Source of the DNA: Marinobacterium profundum
GTDB taxonomy: Bacteria > Pseudomonadota > Gammaproteobacteria > Pseudomonadales > Balneatricaceae
Length of the DNA stretch: 50,348 nt
Assembly (NCBI RefSeq): GCF_001528745.1
Contig: NZ_BCNS01000107.1
Location: 1 to 50,348 of the forward strand
Reading direction: 5' to 3'
Made by a program: the position numbers and the translations under genes. Shown one piece after another: positions 41,438-50,333 of the stretch. Position 1 is the stretch's first letter. Every line of letters starts with the position of its first letter. The notes beneath the pieces are model-generated. The model was not told the origin of the DNA and searched no databases. It saw nothing but the letters and a program-made list of their open reading frames with translations.

Positions 41438-42334
41438 TCACCTCTGTCTTTTCGTCTCGTTCGCCGCTGAATGAGCCAGGACGAAGTCGACAAAAGCCCG
41501 GTTGGCACGGGACAGATAGCCCTGGCGGCGCCAGGCGATTGACAGGTCGAGCCAGACGGGCTCTTCAAACGGCACGGCCACCAGGTCCGGATCGTCACGC
41601 AGCACCATGGCCAGCAGCGTGGAGATGCCAAAACCCTGCTTGACGATCGACTTGATTAGCGGCAGCAGGTTGGTTTCAAAACCAATATTGGGTGTGTAGT
41701 TGCCGCGTTTGACGATCTGGTCAACCACTTTTCGGTGGAAATAGCCCTGCTGGAACAGCACCAGTTCTTCGCGAAAAAAGGCCTCATAGCTGATATGGGA
41801 CTGCTGCGCCAGCGCATGGTCCCGGGGCAGTATGACCATCATTTGCTGGCGCAAAAAGATGCCAGCCTCCAGTTCGTCGGGTACGGCATCGGCGACTATG
41901 ATGGCCAGATCCAGCAAGCCCTCCTGCAGCATCTCCCGCAGACGGCCGGTGCCTGCCTCCACCACCGACAGCCTGAGGTTGGGGTGCTGGTGACGAAATG
42001 CCATCAGGATGGGGGGGAAGTAATAGGAACCCAGCATGCCGGGAATGCCAACCCGCACTTCGCCGCGGGTGAGGCCACGTAGTTCCTGCATTTCGAGCTG
42101 GGCATCGTCCACCATCTGCAGAATGCGGCTGGCATGCTCAAGCAGTCGCTGACCTTCATCCGTTAGAACGACCTTGCGATCGTTGCGATGGAACAGTGTC
42201 AGCTCCAGTTCGGCTTCGAGTTTGCGAATGGCCATGCTGACGGCGGGCTGTGCGACATGCAGTACTTCGGCCGCGCGGGTAAAGCTGGCGTGGCGCGCCA
42301 CCTCGGTGAAATAGCGCAGCGGTTTGATATCCAT
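41438..42334 (-). CDS. LysR-family transcriptional regulator
   Basis: A 298-residue LysR-type regulator with an N-terminal helix-turn-helix (ARHASFTRAAEVLHVAQPAVS, about residues 11-31) and a full effector domain. It resembles CynR/YnfL-type proteins. The ATG at 42334 starts the conserved DIKPLRYFTEV region; the frame is open to 42457 but the extra residues overlap the divergent MFS gene. It is divergent from that transporter, with a palindromic operator between them, so it very likely controls the transporter gene. Confidence 0.92.
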   Translation of the reverse strand: MDIKPLRYFTEVARHASFTRAAEVLHVAQPAVSMAIRKLEAELELTLFHRNDRKVVLTDEGQRLLEHASRILQMVDDAQLEMQELRGLTRGEVRVGIPGMLGSYYFPPILMAFRHQHPNLRLSVVEAGTGRLREMLQEGLLDLAIIVADAVPDELEAGIFLRQQMMVILPRDHALAQQSHISYEAFFREELVLFQQGYFHRKVVDQIVKRGNYTPNIGFETNLLPLIKSIVKQGFGISTLLAMVLRDDPDLVAVPFEEPVWLDLSIAWRRQGYLSRANRAFVDFVLAHSAANETKRQR

Positions 42335-42346
42335 GGATAAGCACTC

Positions 42347-42363
42347 GTTATCAGTACGATAAC
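42347..42363. promoter_or_regulatory. LysR-type operator between regulator and MFS gene
   Basis: GTTATCAGTACGATAAC is a near-perfect 17-base palindrome containing TATC-N5-GATA, exactly T-N11-A. It lies 13 bases before the LysR start and 70 bases before the MFS start. A TA-rich stretch next to it (42365-42378) can supply -10 boxes for both directions. Confidence 0.6.
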
Positions 42364-42432
42364 AACTATATATTTTTATGATGCCAATGGTAGCGTTATG
42401 CTGCCCTCTGTTACTGGCAGCTGGGTACCAAA

Positions 42433-43626
42433 ATGATTGAAGCAGGCAGCAGGGCATTCTGGCGGGCGACTTTGGCCCTTTGCCTGGGGTCGGTGATGAT
42501 CTTTGCCAATGTCTACGTCACTCAGCCGTTGCTGCCGATGATCGCGGACTCCTTTGGCATTTCGCCGCTGCAGGCGGGCTGGAGCTTTACTGTGACCACT
42601 CTGACTCTGGGCCTGTCGCTGCTGTTTTATGGCCCGCTGTCCGATGCTCTGGGGCGGCGCGGTATTATCCTGCTGAGCATGGGAGGGGCGGCTCTGACCA
42701 CCCTGGCACTGTCCCAGGCTGAAAGCTACGCCATGCTACTGGGGCTGCGGGCGCTGCAGGGGTTGTTTCTCGGCGGGCTGCCAGCGATCGCCATTGCCTA
42801 TATGGGGGACGAGTTTAATCGCAAGGCGCTGATGCTGGCAGTGGGCTTTTACATTAGCGGCAATACCCTGGGCGGGGTGGGCGGGCGCCTGGTGGGAGGT
42901 TTTGTCGGAGACAGCTACGGCTGGTCCCAGGCCTTTGCGGTGATGGCCGCTATCAGTGTGCTGCTGCTGGGGCTGGTGATCTGGCTGTTGCCGGCTTCCA
43001 GCGGTTTCAGTCCGCGGGCATTGCGCCCGCGCATCATGCTGCGAGATCTGGCCGGGCATCTGCGTAACCCGTTGCTGCTGGGGGCCTATCTGGTAGGCGG
43101 GCTGAATTTCTTTATCTTCATCAATCAGTACAGCTATGCCACCTTTATGCTGGCAGACGAGCCTTATGGCCTGTCGGCGAAATTCCTCGGCATGCTGTTC
43201 CTGACTTACCTCAGCGGCACAGTGGGTTCGGCACTGTCGGGGCGCGCGGCGCAGCAGCTGCCACAGCCGGTCTGTTTAATGATCGGCATAGTGCTGCTGA
43301 TGCTTGGCTCTAGCGTGACTCTGATACCGACCTTGCCGGCCATAGTGGTGGGTTTTCTTATCAACAGCTTTGGCTTTTTCTTTGCGCATTCGACCGCCAG
43401 CAGCTGGGTGAGCCGCCATGCCGAGCAGGCAAGGGCCAGCGCATCGTCGCTCTATCTGCTGTTTTACTACCTGGGGGCCAGCGCCGGTGGCTTCTATCTG
43501 GCGCCTTTCTGGCACGCCCATGGCTGGTTTGGTGTTGTTGCGGCGTCCCTGCTGGTGTTCTGTCTGACGCTGTGGATAAGTTTCCTGCTGTTGCGGGCTG
43601 AGCGTCGCAGACCAGTGCTGGCCTGA
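42433..43626 (+). CDS. Major facilitator superfamily transporter (YnfM-like)
   Basis: A 397-residue, twelve-span inner-membrane transporter. YGPLSDALGRRGIILLSMGG is the classical loop 2-3 motif, and RALQGLFLGGLPAIAIAYM is typical of drug:proton antiporters. It resembles E. coli YnfM, which is also paired with a divergent LysR gene. Its role could be export of a drug or an aromatic metabolite. The start at 42433 lacks a clear ribosome site. It is followed by a solo repeat end and then the FAH-family gene. Confidence 0.92.
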   Translation: MIEAGSRAFWRATLALCLGSVMIFANVYVTQPLLPMIADSFGISPLQAGWSFTVTTLTLGLSLLFYGPLSDALGRRGIILLSMGGAALTTLALSQAESYAMLLGLRALQGLFLGGLPAIAIAYMGDEFNRKALMLAVGFYISGNTLGGVGGRLVGGFVGDSYGWSQAFAVMAAISVLLLGLVIWLLPASSGFSPRALRPRIMLRDLAGHLRNPLLLGAYLVGGLNFFIFINQYSYATFMLADEPYGLSAKFLGMLFLTYLSGTVGSALSGRAAQQLPQPVCLMIGIVLLMLGSSVTLIPTLPAIVVGFLINSFGFFFAHSTASSWVSRHAEQARASASSLYLLFYYLGASAGGFYLAPFWHAHGWFGVVAASLLVFCLTLWISFLLLRAERRRPVLA

Positions 43627-43633
43627 GGCTAGC

Positions 43634-43662
43634 CGCTACGATCGGCCAAACTCGACAGGCTG
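43634..43662 (+). repeat. Solo right end of the 161-bp element
   Basis: GCTACGATCGGCCAAACTCG followed by ACAGGCTGC matches the right end of the full copy at 17763-17792 except for two bases. The rest of the element is missing. It lies eight bases after the MFS stop codon. Confidence 0.8.
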
Positions 43663-43773
43663 CAGCGCAAGCGGCTGGATAGCGCCGTAGCTCGGGGTTA
43701 TTATTTGCGCTTTGAAATAATTCGTATCTGTGCAACCTGCGGTATAGCCCAGATCATTCGAGGGAATATGGCG

Positions 43774-44436
43774 ATGAACTACCAGCACCGTTTTATGGAT
43801 GGCACGGCGATGGATCTGCCGCTGGGCAAGATCGTCTGTGTTGGGCGCAACTATGCCGACCACGCCGCCGAGCTGAACAACCCGATTCCCACGGTCCCGA
43901 TGCTGTTTATCAAGCCTGCCAGCTCAGTGCTGCCGATGGCCGAGCCCTTTGCCATCCCGGCGGATCAGGGGCGGGTACACTTTGAAACCGAGATGTCGAT
44001 TCTGATTGGCAGCCGTCTTAGCAAGGCCAGCGAGAGCGAAGCCGCCCAGGCTATTGCCGGTATTGGCCTGGCACTGGATCTGACGCTGCGCGACCTGCAG
44101 GATGATCTCAAGCGCCAGGGGCATCCCTGGGAAAAAGCCAAGGGGTTTGATGGTGCCTGTCCGCTGTCGGATTTCGTCTCGCCGCATGCTGTCAGCAGTC
44201 TGCAGGATGTGCAGATCCGGCTGCGTGTTAACGGTGACACCCGTCAGGATGGCAACAGCCGTTTTATGCTGAATCCTGTACTGCCGCTGCTTAGCTATAT
44301 CTCGCAGTACTTCACCCTGGAACCCGGTGATGTGGTATTGACCGGCACGCCTGCGGGTGTTGGGCCTATTCAGTCCGGTGACCAGCTTGAAGTGGAACTG
44401 GTGGGGCTGTTGCAGGTGAGCACGGCTGTTGTTTAA
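43774..44436 (+). CDS. Fumarylacetoacetate hydrolase family protein
   Basis: A 220-residue protein of the YcgM branch of the FAH family. LGKIVCVGRNYADHAAELNN is the substrate and metal entry region. The metal acids lie in VHFETEMSILIG and GIGLALDLTLRDLQ. VVLTGTPAGVGPIQSGD is the C-terminal signature. Members cleave or decarboxylate small 2,4-dioxo acids such as fumarylpyruvate or oxaloacetate. The ATG at 43774 has GAGGGA at eight bases; the ATG at 43768 is too close. It lacks aromatic-degradation neighbours, so oxaloacetate tautomerase or decarboxylase activity is as likely as a ring-cleavage role. Confidence 0.93.
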   Translation: MNYQHRFMDGTAMDLPLGKIVCVGRNYADHAAELNNPIPTVPMLFIKPASSVLPMAEPFAIPADQGRVHFETEMSILIGSRLSKASESEAAQAIAGIGLALDLTLRDLQDDLKRQGHPWEKAKGFDGACPLSDFVSPHAVSSLQDVQIRLRVNGDTRQDGNSRFMLNPVLPLLSYISQYFTLEPGDVVLTGTPAGVGPIQSGDQLEVELVGLLQVSTAVV

Positions 44437-44545
44437 CGCCTGTTTTCTGCTGTGATCGGCGCGGTAGTGTTCCAGCGTATAAACTGAAAAAGCGTCGTGG
44501 CTTTTTGCCTGCGCCGCCCATTCAGTCTTGTGCGGGGAAGTTATT

Positions 44546-45289
44546 ATGGCGACGGCGTTGGTGGTGGGGGCTACCCGGGGAATCGGGCAGGGGTTCGTGC
44601 GGGCGTTGCTGCAGCGCGACTGGAATGTCTATGCCAGCTACCGGGACTTTGCCGGCACCGGTACTCTGAATGCTCTTACGACAGCCTTCCCGGGCCAGTT
44701 GCACCTGCTGCAGCTGGATCTGACGGATGAGTCGAGCATTGGCGCGGCCACCGGCATATTGCAACAGCATCTTGATGAACCCCTGGAGCTGGTACTCTGT
44801 TGTGCAGGCCTCTTGCATGAGGGTGATCGTCTGCCCGAAAAGAGCCTGTCCCAGCTGTCGGGCGACTGGCTGCAGCGCTCGATCTCGGTCAATGCGCTGG
44901 GTCCGCTGTTGTTGCTAAATCATGTACATCCGCTGCTGGTGCAGCACACTTCCAGTCAGTTCGCGGTTATTTCGGCGCGGGTTGGCAGTATCAGCGAGAA
45001 TCAGCTTGGGGGCTGGTACAGCTATCGAGCCTCCAAGGCGGCACTGAACATGCTGATGAAAACCGCTGCCATCGAGATGAAGCGTCGCTTCCCGCATCTG
45101 CAGTTGCTTTGTTTGCATCCGGGTACCACGTCCACCGATCTGTCAGCGCCCTTTAGCAAAAGAGTCGCGCCTGAAAAACTCTTTACGGTGGAGCGCTCGG
45201 TGCGCCAGCTACTGAAGGTGCTTGATGAGGCCCGCAATGGCCCCAGTGGCCGCTTCCTGAGTTGGGATGGTAGCGAAGTGCCCTGGTAG
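44546..45289 (+). CDS. Short-chain dehydrogenase/reductase (CsgA-like)
   Basis: A 247-residue Rossmann-fold SDR. It has the cofactor motif GATRGIG (about 8-14), the CCAG motif in place of NNAG (about 90-93), and the catalytic YSYRASK. It resembles the CsgA/YgfF-like SDRs, whose substrates are unknown. GGGGAAG lies before the ATG at 44546; upstream extension to 44528 is unlikely. It is preceded by a 109-base gap after the FAH-family gene and followed by a strong terminator. Confidence 0.88.
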   Translation: MATALVVGATRGIGQGFVRALLQRDWNVYASYRDFAGTGTLNALTTAFPGQLHLLQLDLTDESSIGAATGILQQHLDEPLELVLCCAGLLHEGDRLPEKSLSQLSGDWLQRSISVNALGPLLLLNHVHPLLVQHTSSQFAVISARVGSISENQLGGWYSYRASKAALNMLMKTAAIEMKRRFPHLQLLCLHPGTTSTDLSAPFSKRVAPEKLFTVERSVRQLLKVLDEARNGPSGRFLSWDGSEVPW

Positions 45290-45324
45290 GCCCTGGGGGA
45301 GCGAACAGCAAGAATGAACGAAGA

Positions 45325-45359
45325 AAAGGGGTACCAGTGAATGCTGGCGCCCCTTTTTA
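45325..45359. terminator. Bidirectional terminator between SDR and dihaem protein genes
   Basis: AAAAGGGG-TA-CCAG pairs with CTGG-CG-CCCCTTTTT, giving a stem with one internal loop. It is preceded by A and followed by T runs, so it serves both converging genes. Confidence 0.88.
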
Positions 45360-45394
45360 TTTTGTGGCGAGTTCAGAGCTATTGCACCTGTCAA

Positions 45395-47272
45395 TTAAAG
45401 CGTCTTGAGGTACTCGACCAGTGCAAGGCGCTGGGCTTCGCTCAGATAGGGGCCGATAGTGCCGGGGGCCTGGGTGTTATTGAACTCGTGCCCGTGGTTG
45501 GAATTACCGGCAAGGCGCGTGTCGAGCAGGGATACGCTGGGGTTGGGCTGGCTCAGATAGCCCACCTTGACGGGGTCGAACTCGCGCTGGCCCAGAGAGA
45601 ACTGTGCCGGGCGCTCGGCGACCGGGGACAGCAAGGCATAGAGATTGGGTACGGCGCCATTGTGCAGGAAGGGGGCTGTTGCCCAGATGCCGTTCAGCGG
45701 GCGAGCCTTGTAGCCGGCCCCGGCCTGCAGACAGTTGGGTCTGTTGCCGTTGAGGTTTTGCTGTTCGGCATCCCCGATGCCGTGCTGGCGATACCAGTAG
45801 TCGGTGGTTTCCTGCACCAGGGCGCCGAGGGAATAGGCGAATGAGGCATCTTTTGCTTCGGTGACGCGCAGCGGCGTGCAGTTCTCACCCTGGTAGACCG
45901 GCGTATCTATCCCCAGCCCCCGGGTGTCGACCGTGCGCTCAGCCAATACCCTGGACTGCATGGGGTCGGTGCCGATCTTCTCCAGCGGGATTATATTAAG
46001 GCGCAGTAGCCGCTCGCCGGCGCTGTTTTTGGTGGCCCAGTAACGTTCGCTCCAGAAGGCATCGGACTGCACCGGCGGCAGATGGCAGCCCTGGCACAGT
46101 TGCTGGTAGAGTCCGGCGCCTTCGCTGGCGAGAGATGCGTCAATCGGCGGCAGAATGTTCTCTGGCCATTTGGGAGCCCGCAGGCCATTAAATGACTTGT
46201 GCTCGAAGGGGGACTGGGTGCCGGCCAGTTGCTGTTCGATGCGGTGCAGCGTCTTTACCCGCACGCTGGATTCAAAGCGTGTGGGGCCTGCTTCCAGATT
46301 CACCAGAGCGGCAACACCCAGGGCTTCACCGGCGTTGCGTACCATGGGCTGCATGATTGAGGCATCGTACTGCACCCATTCAAACCAGGACGAGGTCCAG
46401 ATATGGGGGTAGTTTACCGGTGCGTTCACTGGCACAAAGTTCTGAGGCCGGTTGGCGTCCAGCGCAAATACCTGGTTGCCGATACGGTTCAGAGCGTCGA
46501 GACGGGTAAAACCCTCCACATTCTTGAGGTTGGCTTTTACGGTACGGGCTATGTCTTTCAGGATGCGGCTTTCAGTTCCCGCCTCTATATCACGCACTAT
46601 TACCTGCTGTTTCTGCGCCTCTATGGTCGCCAGTTGCTGGTCGATCAGCTCCATCAGAGTTTTGGAGAAGTCTTTTTTCAGCTGTTTGCGGTTGGCGTCG
46701 GTGTTGCGCTCGCCCAGCACGCGTGCGGCGAAGCGTTTGAAGCGCAGTTTGCTGTAGTTGTTCTCGAACATGGCCAGGAAGAGCACGTTGGTCAAACGGG
46801 TAATATCCGTCATGGCCGGGCCGCCATCGTAGCGAATGGCGGTGCCCTGATAGGTCATTTGGCCGGTGTGACAGGCGGCGCAGGTAAAGCCGATGGCGTT
46901 GTAGCGGCGTCCGTCTACCGGGCTGGTAACACCGTAATTGACGGCAAAGCCTACCGGCAGGCCGCTCTGGTTGAAGGGGGTGATATCGCTTTGGATAAAG
47001 CCCAGTCGGCCCAGAAAATCGGTGTCGGTCACCAGTTTTCCTTCGCCAAAGGGGTTGATGCCGGGCTGCTCCAGCGCCATAAACCATTCGAACGGAACCG
47101 GCAGTGTGGAGGTGCCCTGGCTGGCATGGTGATACCAGTCTCGGCTTTCGCTATCCCAGGCCGGCCCCTGATCGAGCCAGACAACGCGCTCTACCGGCTC
47201 GAAGGGCGGCAGGACGCTGCAGGCGCCAAACAGAATGGTGGAGCAGATAAGCGTGATTCGCAGGGCAGGCAT
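45395..47272 (-). CDS. RoxA-like dihaem c-type cytochrome, predicted lipoprotein
   Basis: A 625-residue exported protein. A lipobox LFGAC (Cys18) predicts a lipid anchor. Two haem c sites are visible: CAACH (131-135) and CQGCH (393-397). ARPLNGIWATAPFLHNGAVPNL, near the C-terminus, is the conserved segment of the cytochrome c peroxidase/MauG/RoxA group. Total length and the single large chain resemble the rubber oxygenase RoxA more than the 35-kDa CcpA peroxidases. A helical insert (about 180-255) lies between the haems. The ATG at 47272 has GAGGGA seven bases upstream. The reaction is unknown: peroxide reduction or oxidative cleavage of a terpenoid are options. Confidence 0.82.
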   Translation of the reverse strand: MPALRITLICSTILFGACSVLPPFEPVERVVWLDQGPAWDSESRDWYHHASQGTSTLPVPFEWFMALEQPGINPFGEGKLVTDTDFLGRLGFIQSDITPFNQSGLPVGFAVNYGVTSPVDGRRYNAIGFTCAACHTGQMTYQGTAIRYDGGPAMTDITRLTNVLFLAMFENNYSKLRFKRFAARVLGERNTDANRKQLKKDFSKTLMELIDQQLATIEAQKQQVIVRDIEAGTESRILKDIARTVKANLKNVEGFTRLDALNRIGNQVFALDANRPQNFVPVNAPVNYPHIWTSSWFEWVQYDASIMQPMVRNAGEALGVAALVNLEAGPTRFESSVRVKTLHRIEQQLAGTQSPFEHKSFNGLRAPKWPENILPPIDASLASEGAGLYQQLCQGCHLPPVQSDAFWSERYWATKNSAGERLLRLNIIPLEKIGTDPMQSRVLAERTVDTRGLGIDTPVYQGENCTPLRVTEAKDASFAYSLGALVQETTDYWYRQHGIGDAEQQNLNGNRPNCLQAGAGYKARPLNGIWATAPFLHNGAVPNLYALLSPVAERPAQFSLGQREFDPVKVGYLSQPNPSVSLLDTRLAGNSNHGHEFNNTQAPGTIGPYLSEAQRLALVEYLKTL

Positions 47273-47428
47273 TACAGATCCCTCTGTTACGGTAGTCGCT
47301 GGCGGCCTGATGCCGCGCTGAGTCCGGGGCATAATTATTTATATGGCCAGGCAACAGCATGGCTAATACAAGCGTTTTAACTGGCTAAAGTGTAGCCCAA
47401 CTGGCGTCCCTGCCAAGGCCGGATTCGG

Positions 47429-48262
47429 TTACGCGGTAAGGCGGTTGTCGCGATAATCGCGCAGCGCCTGCTCGATTTCCTCTTCTGTATTCATGACGAA
47501 AGGCCCGTACTGCACTATGGGCTCTCCGATGGGGCGGGCAGCCAGCAGCATCAGGGCGCTGTCTTCCAGGGCCTGCAACTGAACGGCATCGCCATCGCGC
47601 AGAACACCCAGTTCGCCCGTACCCAGAGTGTCTTCCCCCAGCTGAATCTGGCCGCGATAGACATAGACGAAGGCGCGGTGTCCGACCTTTACCGGGTGAG
47701 TCAGGCTGCTGCCGGCGGGCATGCGGATGTCCACCATTAGCGGGTCTACACCGATGCCGCTAACCGGACCTGTAGTGCCCAGTGAATCGCCGGCGATAAC
47801 ACGTCGCAGTATGCCCTGATCGTCGGTGGCCTCCCTAATGTCCTCTGGCAGCAGGTCCTGGTAGCGCGCCGGGCACATTTTTTCGGCCGCCGGCAGATTT
47901 ATCCACAGCTGGAAGCCCCACATCAGGCCTTCTTCCTGTTGCGGCATTTCGGAATGGATAATGCCCCGTCCGGCCGTCATCCACTGGGCGCCACCGGATT
48001 GCAGCAGGCCGACGTTGTCCAGATGATCGCGGTGTTCCATGCGCCCTGCCAGCATATAGGTGACGGTTTCAAAGCCCCGGTGGGGGTGGGACGGAAAACC
48101 TGCGATGTAATCGTCGGCACTGTCGGACTTGAATTCGTCCAGCATCAGGAAAGGATCCAGGTTACGCAGCGTCGGCGTACCTATGGCGCGGTTCAGGCGC
48201 ACGCCCGCGCCATCGGATGTGGGCATTGTGCGGGCACGGCGTTCAAGCGTACGCAGGGTCAT
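47429..48262 (-). CDS. Pirin-family protein (YhhW/YhaK type)
   Basis: A 277-residue bicupin. The metal ligands of the N-terminal cupin are His59, His61 (HPHRGFETVTYML), His103 and Glu105 (GRGIIHSEMP). Bacterial pirins can act as quercetin 2,3-dioxygenases or as redox-sensing partners of metabolic enzymes. The length is normal. It stands between the dihaem lipoprotein gene (same strand, 156 bases away) and the divergent hemJ. Nothing points to a specific substrate. Confidence 0.93.
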   Translation of the reverse strand: MTLRTLERRARTMPTSDGAGVRLNRAIGTPTLRNLDPFLMLDEFKSDSADDYIAGFPSHPHRGFETVTYMLAGRMEHRDHLDNVGLLQSGGAQWMTAGRGIIHSEMPQQEEGLMWGFQLWINLPAAEKMCPARYQDLLPEDIREATDDQGILRRVIAGDSLGTTGPVSGIGVDPLMVDIRMPAGSSLTHPVKVGHRAFVYVYRGQIQLGEDTLGTGELGVLRDGDAVQLQALEDSALMLLAARPIGEPIVQYGPFVMNTEEEIEQALRDYRDNRLTA

Positions 48263-48406
48263 GGAAGGCTCCTCTGTATTTGGGGGTCATGCTGTCATCC
48301 TAAAGCGATGTAGCGGGGGCTAATAGCGGAAATATTTGTCCAAACCCTTCAGTTTTTCCGCATGCTTTTTCGTATGATGAAGCCCAATCTGATCAGGGAG
48401 ATGACT

Positions 48407-48820
48407 ATGTTGTGGGTCAAGACCTTTCATATTCTGGCGATGACCAGCTGGATGGCGGGGATTTTCTATCTGCCGCGCATCTTTGTGCATTTTGTCGAGG
48501 GGCGTGCGGCGGGACAGGATGTCACCCGGCTGCAGATCATGGCGCGCAAGCTCTATGGCTTTATGAGCGTGATGGCGGTCTTTACCCTGGGACTGGGGCT
48601 CTGGCTCTGGTTGGGCTATGGTTTCAGCGGCGCCTGGCTGCATGCCAAGCTGCTGTTTGTGGTCTTGCTGATCGGCTATCACGGCTGGTGTCGGGTCTAC
48701 CTTAAACGCATGGCGAGCGGCGTTTTAAGTCAGAGTGGCCGCTACTTCCGGCTGTTTAACGAACTGCCATTGCTGATTTTCGTGCCGATTCTGATTCTGG
48801 TGGTGGTTAAGCCGTTCTGA
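48407..48820 (+). CDS. hemJ: Protoporphyrinogen IX oxidase HemJ (CopD-like membrane protein)
   Basis: A 137-residue protein with four membrane spans. It has the family pattern KTFHILAMTSWMAGIFYLPRIFV, the RKLYGFM segment, and WLHAKLLFVVLLIGYH with conserved histidine and lysine. It oxidises protoporphyrinogen IX in haem synthesis in bacteria lacking HemG or HemY. CAGGGAG lies six bases before the ATG at 48407, whereas the ATG at 48401 touches it. It converges with ubiJ and occupies the place where ubiB often lies. Confidence 0.9.
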   Translation: MLWVKTFHILAMTSWMAGIFYLPRIFVHFVEGRAAGQDVTRLQIMARKLYGFMSVMAVFTLGLGLWLWLGYGFSGAWLHAKLLFVVLLIGYHGWCRVYLKRMASGVLSQSGRYFRLFNELPLLIFVPILILVVVKPF

Positions 48821-48842
48821 GGTTACCCACAGGCGGAGGCTG

Positions 48843-49478
48843 CTAGCTTTGTTCCGGGTGCAATCGATGGAGCAGGCGCTGCAGCCGTGCGTCGAGACGA
48901 TCAGTCCGCTGGCGCAGCATATCCACATCGGCCATAAAACCTTCGAGCTCGGCCCTTGGTGGTAGCAGGCGGACTTCTTCCTGCAGGTATTCACCCAGGT
49001 TGTGGCTCAGGCTGCTGCCGGTCTGGCGCCAATAACGGCCCTGCTGACGCGCAATGCGTGCCGCCTGGTGGGCGGGAAGATCACCGATTTGATCGGCCAG
49101 CAGACCTTCCCAGTCGATATCGGTGTCGGCCAGTATGCTTTGCAGTCGGTTGGCCAGGCCACTGTCACCGCTAATGGTTACGCCCTTGCCAAAGAGTGCA
49201 GCGGCCTTGTCATTGCTGCTTACTAGGCGCAAGAGTGCGCTGGCGCTGCCGGCAATAACGGCATCGGCTTCGGTGCCGTAGTGTTGCTGCAGCTGCAGAC
49301 CTTCATTATTGGGGATCAGGAAGAGCGTCATGGCCACCGGTGAGCTGATGTCCAGCGCCACCACGCGGCCGCTGAGCTGGCCCAGCACCCGCAGGGTGAC
49401 CGGGTCACGGCTGAGCAGGCTGTTCAGGCCCTGCTCGGCCAGAGTGAGCAGGGCGGCATTGAGCATGTTCAGAGGCAT
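48843..49478 (-). CDS. ubiJ: Ubiquinone biosynthesis accessory factor UbiJ
   Basis: A 211-residue protein with an N-terminal SCP2 (sterol-carrier) domain (about 5-110), which binds the lipid intermediates of ubiquinone synthesis, and a C-terminal helical tail. It begins 22 bases after the ubiE stop codon on the same strand, which is the conserved ubiE-ubiJ order. In E. coli UbiJ with UbiK organises the soluble Ubi complex. An ATG five codons inside is an alternative start. No ubiB follows. Confidence 0.92.
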   Translation of the reverse strand: MPLNMLNAALLTLAEQGLNSLLSRDPVTLRVLGQLSGRVVALDISSPVAMTLFLIPNNEGLQLQQHYGTEADAVIAGSASALLRLVSSNDKAAALFGKGVTISGDSGLANRLQSILADTDIDWEGLLADQIGDLPAHQAARIARQQGRYWRQTGSSLSHNLGEYLQEEVRLLPPRAELEGFMADVDMLRQRTDRLDARLQRLLHRLHPEQS

Positions 49479-49500
49479 GGCGTGATTCTCGTGGATCGCT

Positions 49501-50259
49501 TCAGGGCTTGATGCCGGTGTGCAGCGCTACCACGCCGCCGGTCATGTTCTGATACTTGCACTGTACGAGCCCTGCGTCTTGCATCATCCCCTTGAGGGTT
49601 TCCTGATCCGGGTGCATACGAATGGACTCGGCCAGGTAGCGGTAGCTTTCGGCATCACCGGCAATCGCCTGACCCATTTTGGGCAGGATGTTGAAGGAGT
49701 AGAAGTCGTATAGCTTGGTAAGCGCGGGATTATCAGTTTTGGAAAACTCCAGCACCATGACCTTGCCGCCAGGTTTGAGTACCCGGGCCATGGAGCGCAG
49801 GGCTGCGTCCTTGTCGGTGACATTGCGCAGGCCAAAGGCGATGGTAATGACATTGAAGTAGTTGTCCGGAAATGGCAGGGCTTCGGCGTTGGCCTGAACG
49901 AATTCGATATTGCCGGCCGCGCCGCGATCGAGCAGCTTGTCGCGCCCGACCTTCAGCATGGAGTCGTTGATATCCGCCAATACAACCTTGCCCTGGGCAC
50001 CGACGAGACGGGAGAAACGCAGTGTCAGGTCACCGGTGCCGCCGGCGATATCCAGCACCCGGTGGCCAGCGCGCACGCCGCTCTGTTCGATGGTCAGGCG
50101 CTTCCACAGCCGGTGTACGCCACCGGACATTAGATCGTTCATGATGTCGTACTTGGTAGCGACCGAGTGAAACACGTCGGCCACGCGCTTGGCCTTGTCT
50201 TCAACCGGTACCTGCTGGTAACCGAAGTCAGTGGTGTTGTCTTGCTTGTGGTCGCTCAT
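49501..50259 (-). CDS. ubiE: Ubiquinone/menaquinone C-methyltransferase UbiE
   Basis: A 252-residue class I methyltransferase, the E. coli length. It has the start [20 protein letters not shown], the SAM-binding loop [24 protein letters not shown] and FGLRNVTDK, and the C-terminal [14 protein letters not shown]. It adds the C-2 methyl group to the demethyl quinol ring in ubiquinone (and menaquinone) synthesis. I chose the ATG at 50259; a GTG at 50265 would add two residues. Its promoter region is interrupted by the window end and a repeat copy. Confidence 0.96.
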   Translation of the reverse strand: MSDHKQDNTTDFGYQQVPVEDKAKRVADVFHSVATKYDIMNDLMSGGVHRLWKRLTIEQSGVRAGHRVLDIAGGTGDLTLRFSRLVGAQGKVVLADINDSMLKVGRDKLLDRGAAGNIEFVQANAEALPFPDNYFNVITIAFGLRNVTDKDAALRSMARVLKPGGKVMVLEFSKTDNPALTKLYDFYSFNILPKMGQAIAGDAESYRYLAESIRMHPDQETLKGMMQDAGLVQCKYQNMTGGVVALHTGIKP

Positions 50260-50333
50260 GGTCACAGTTCACTAAGCCTTTGCGGAATCTGTGCGCATTG
50301 TAGCGCGCCACCCGGGGATTTGTCTGTTCTAGG

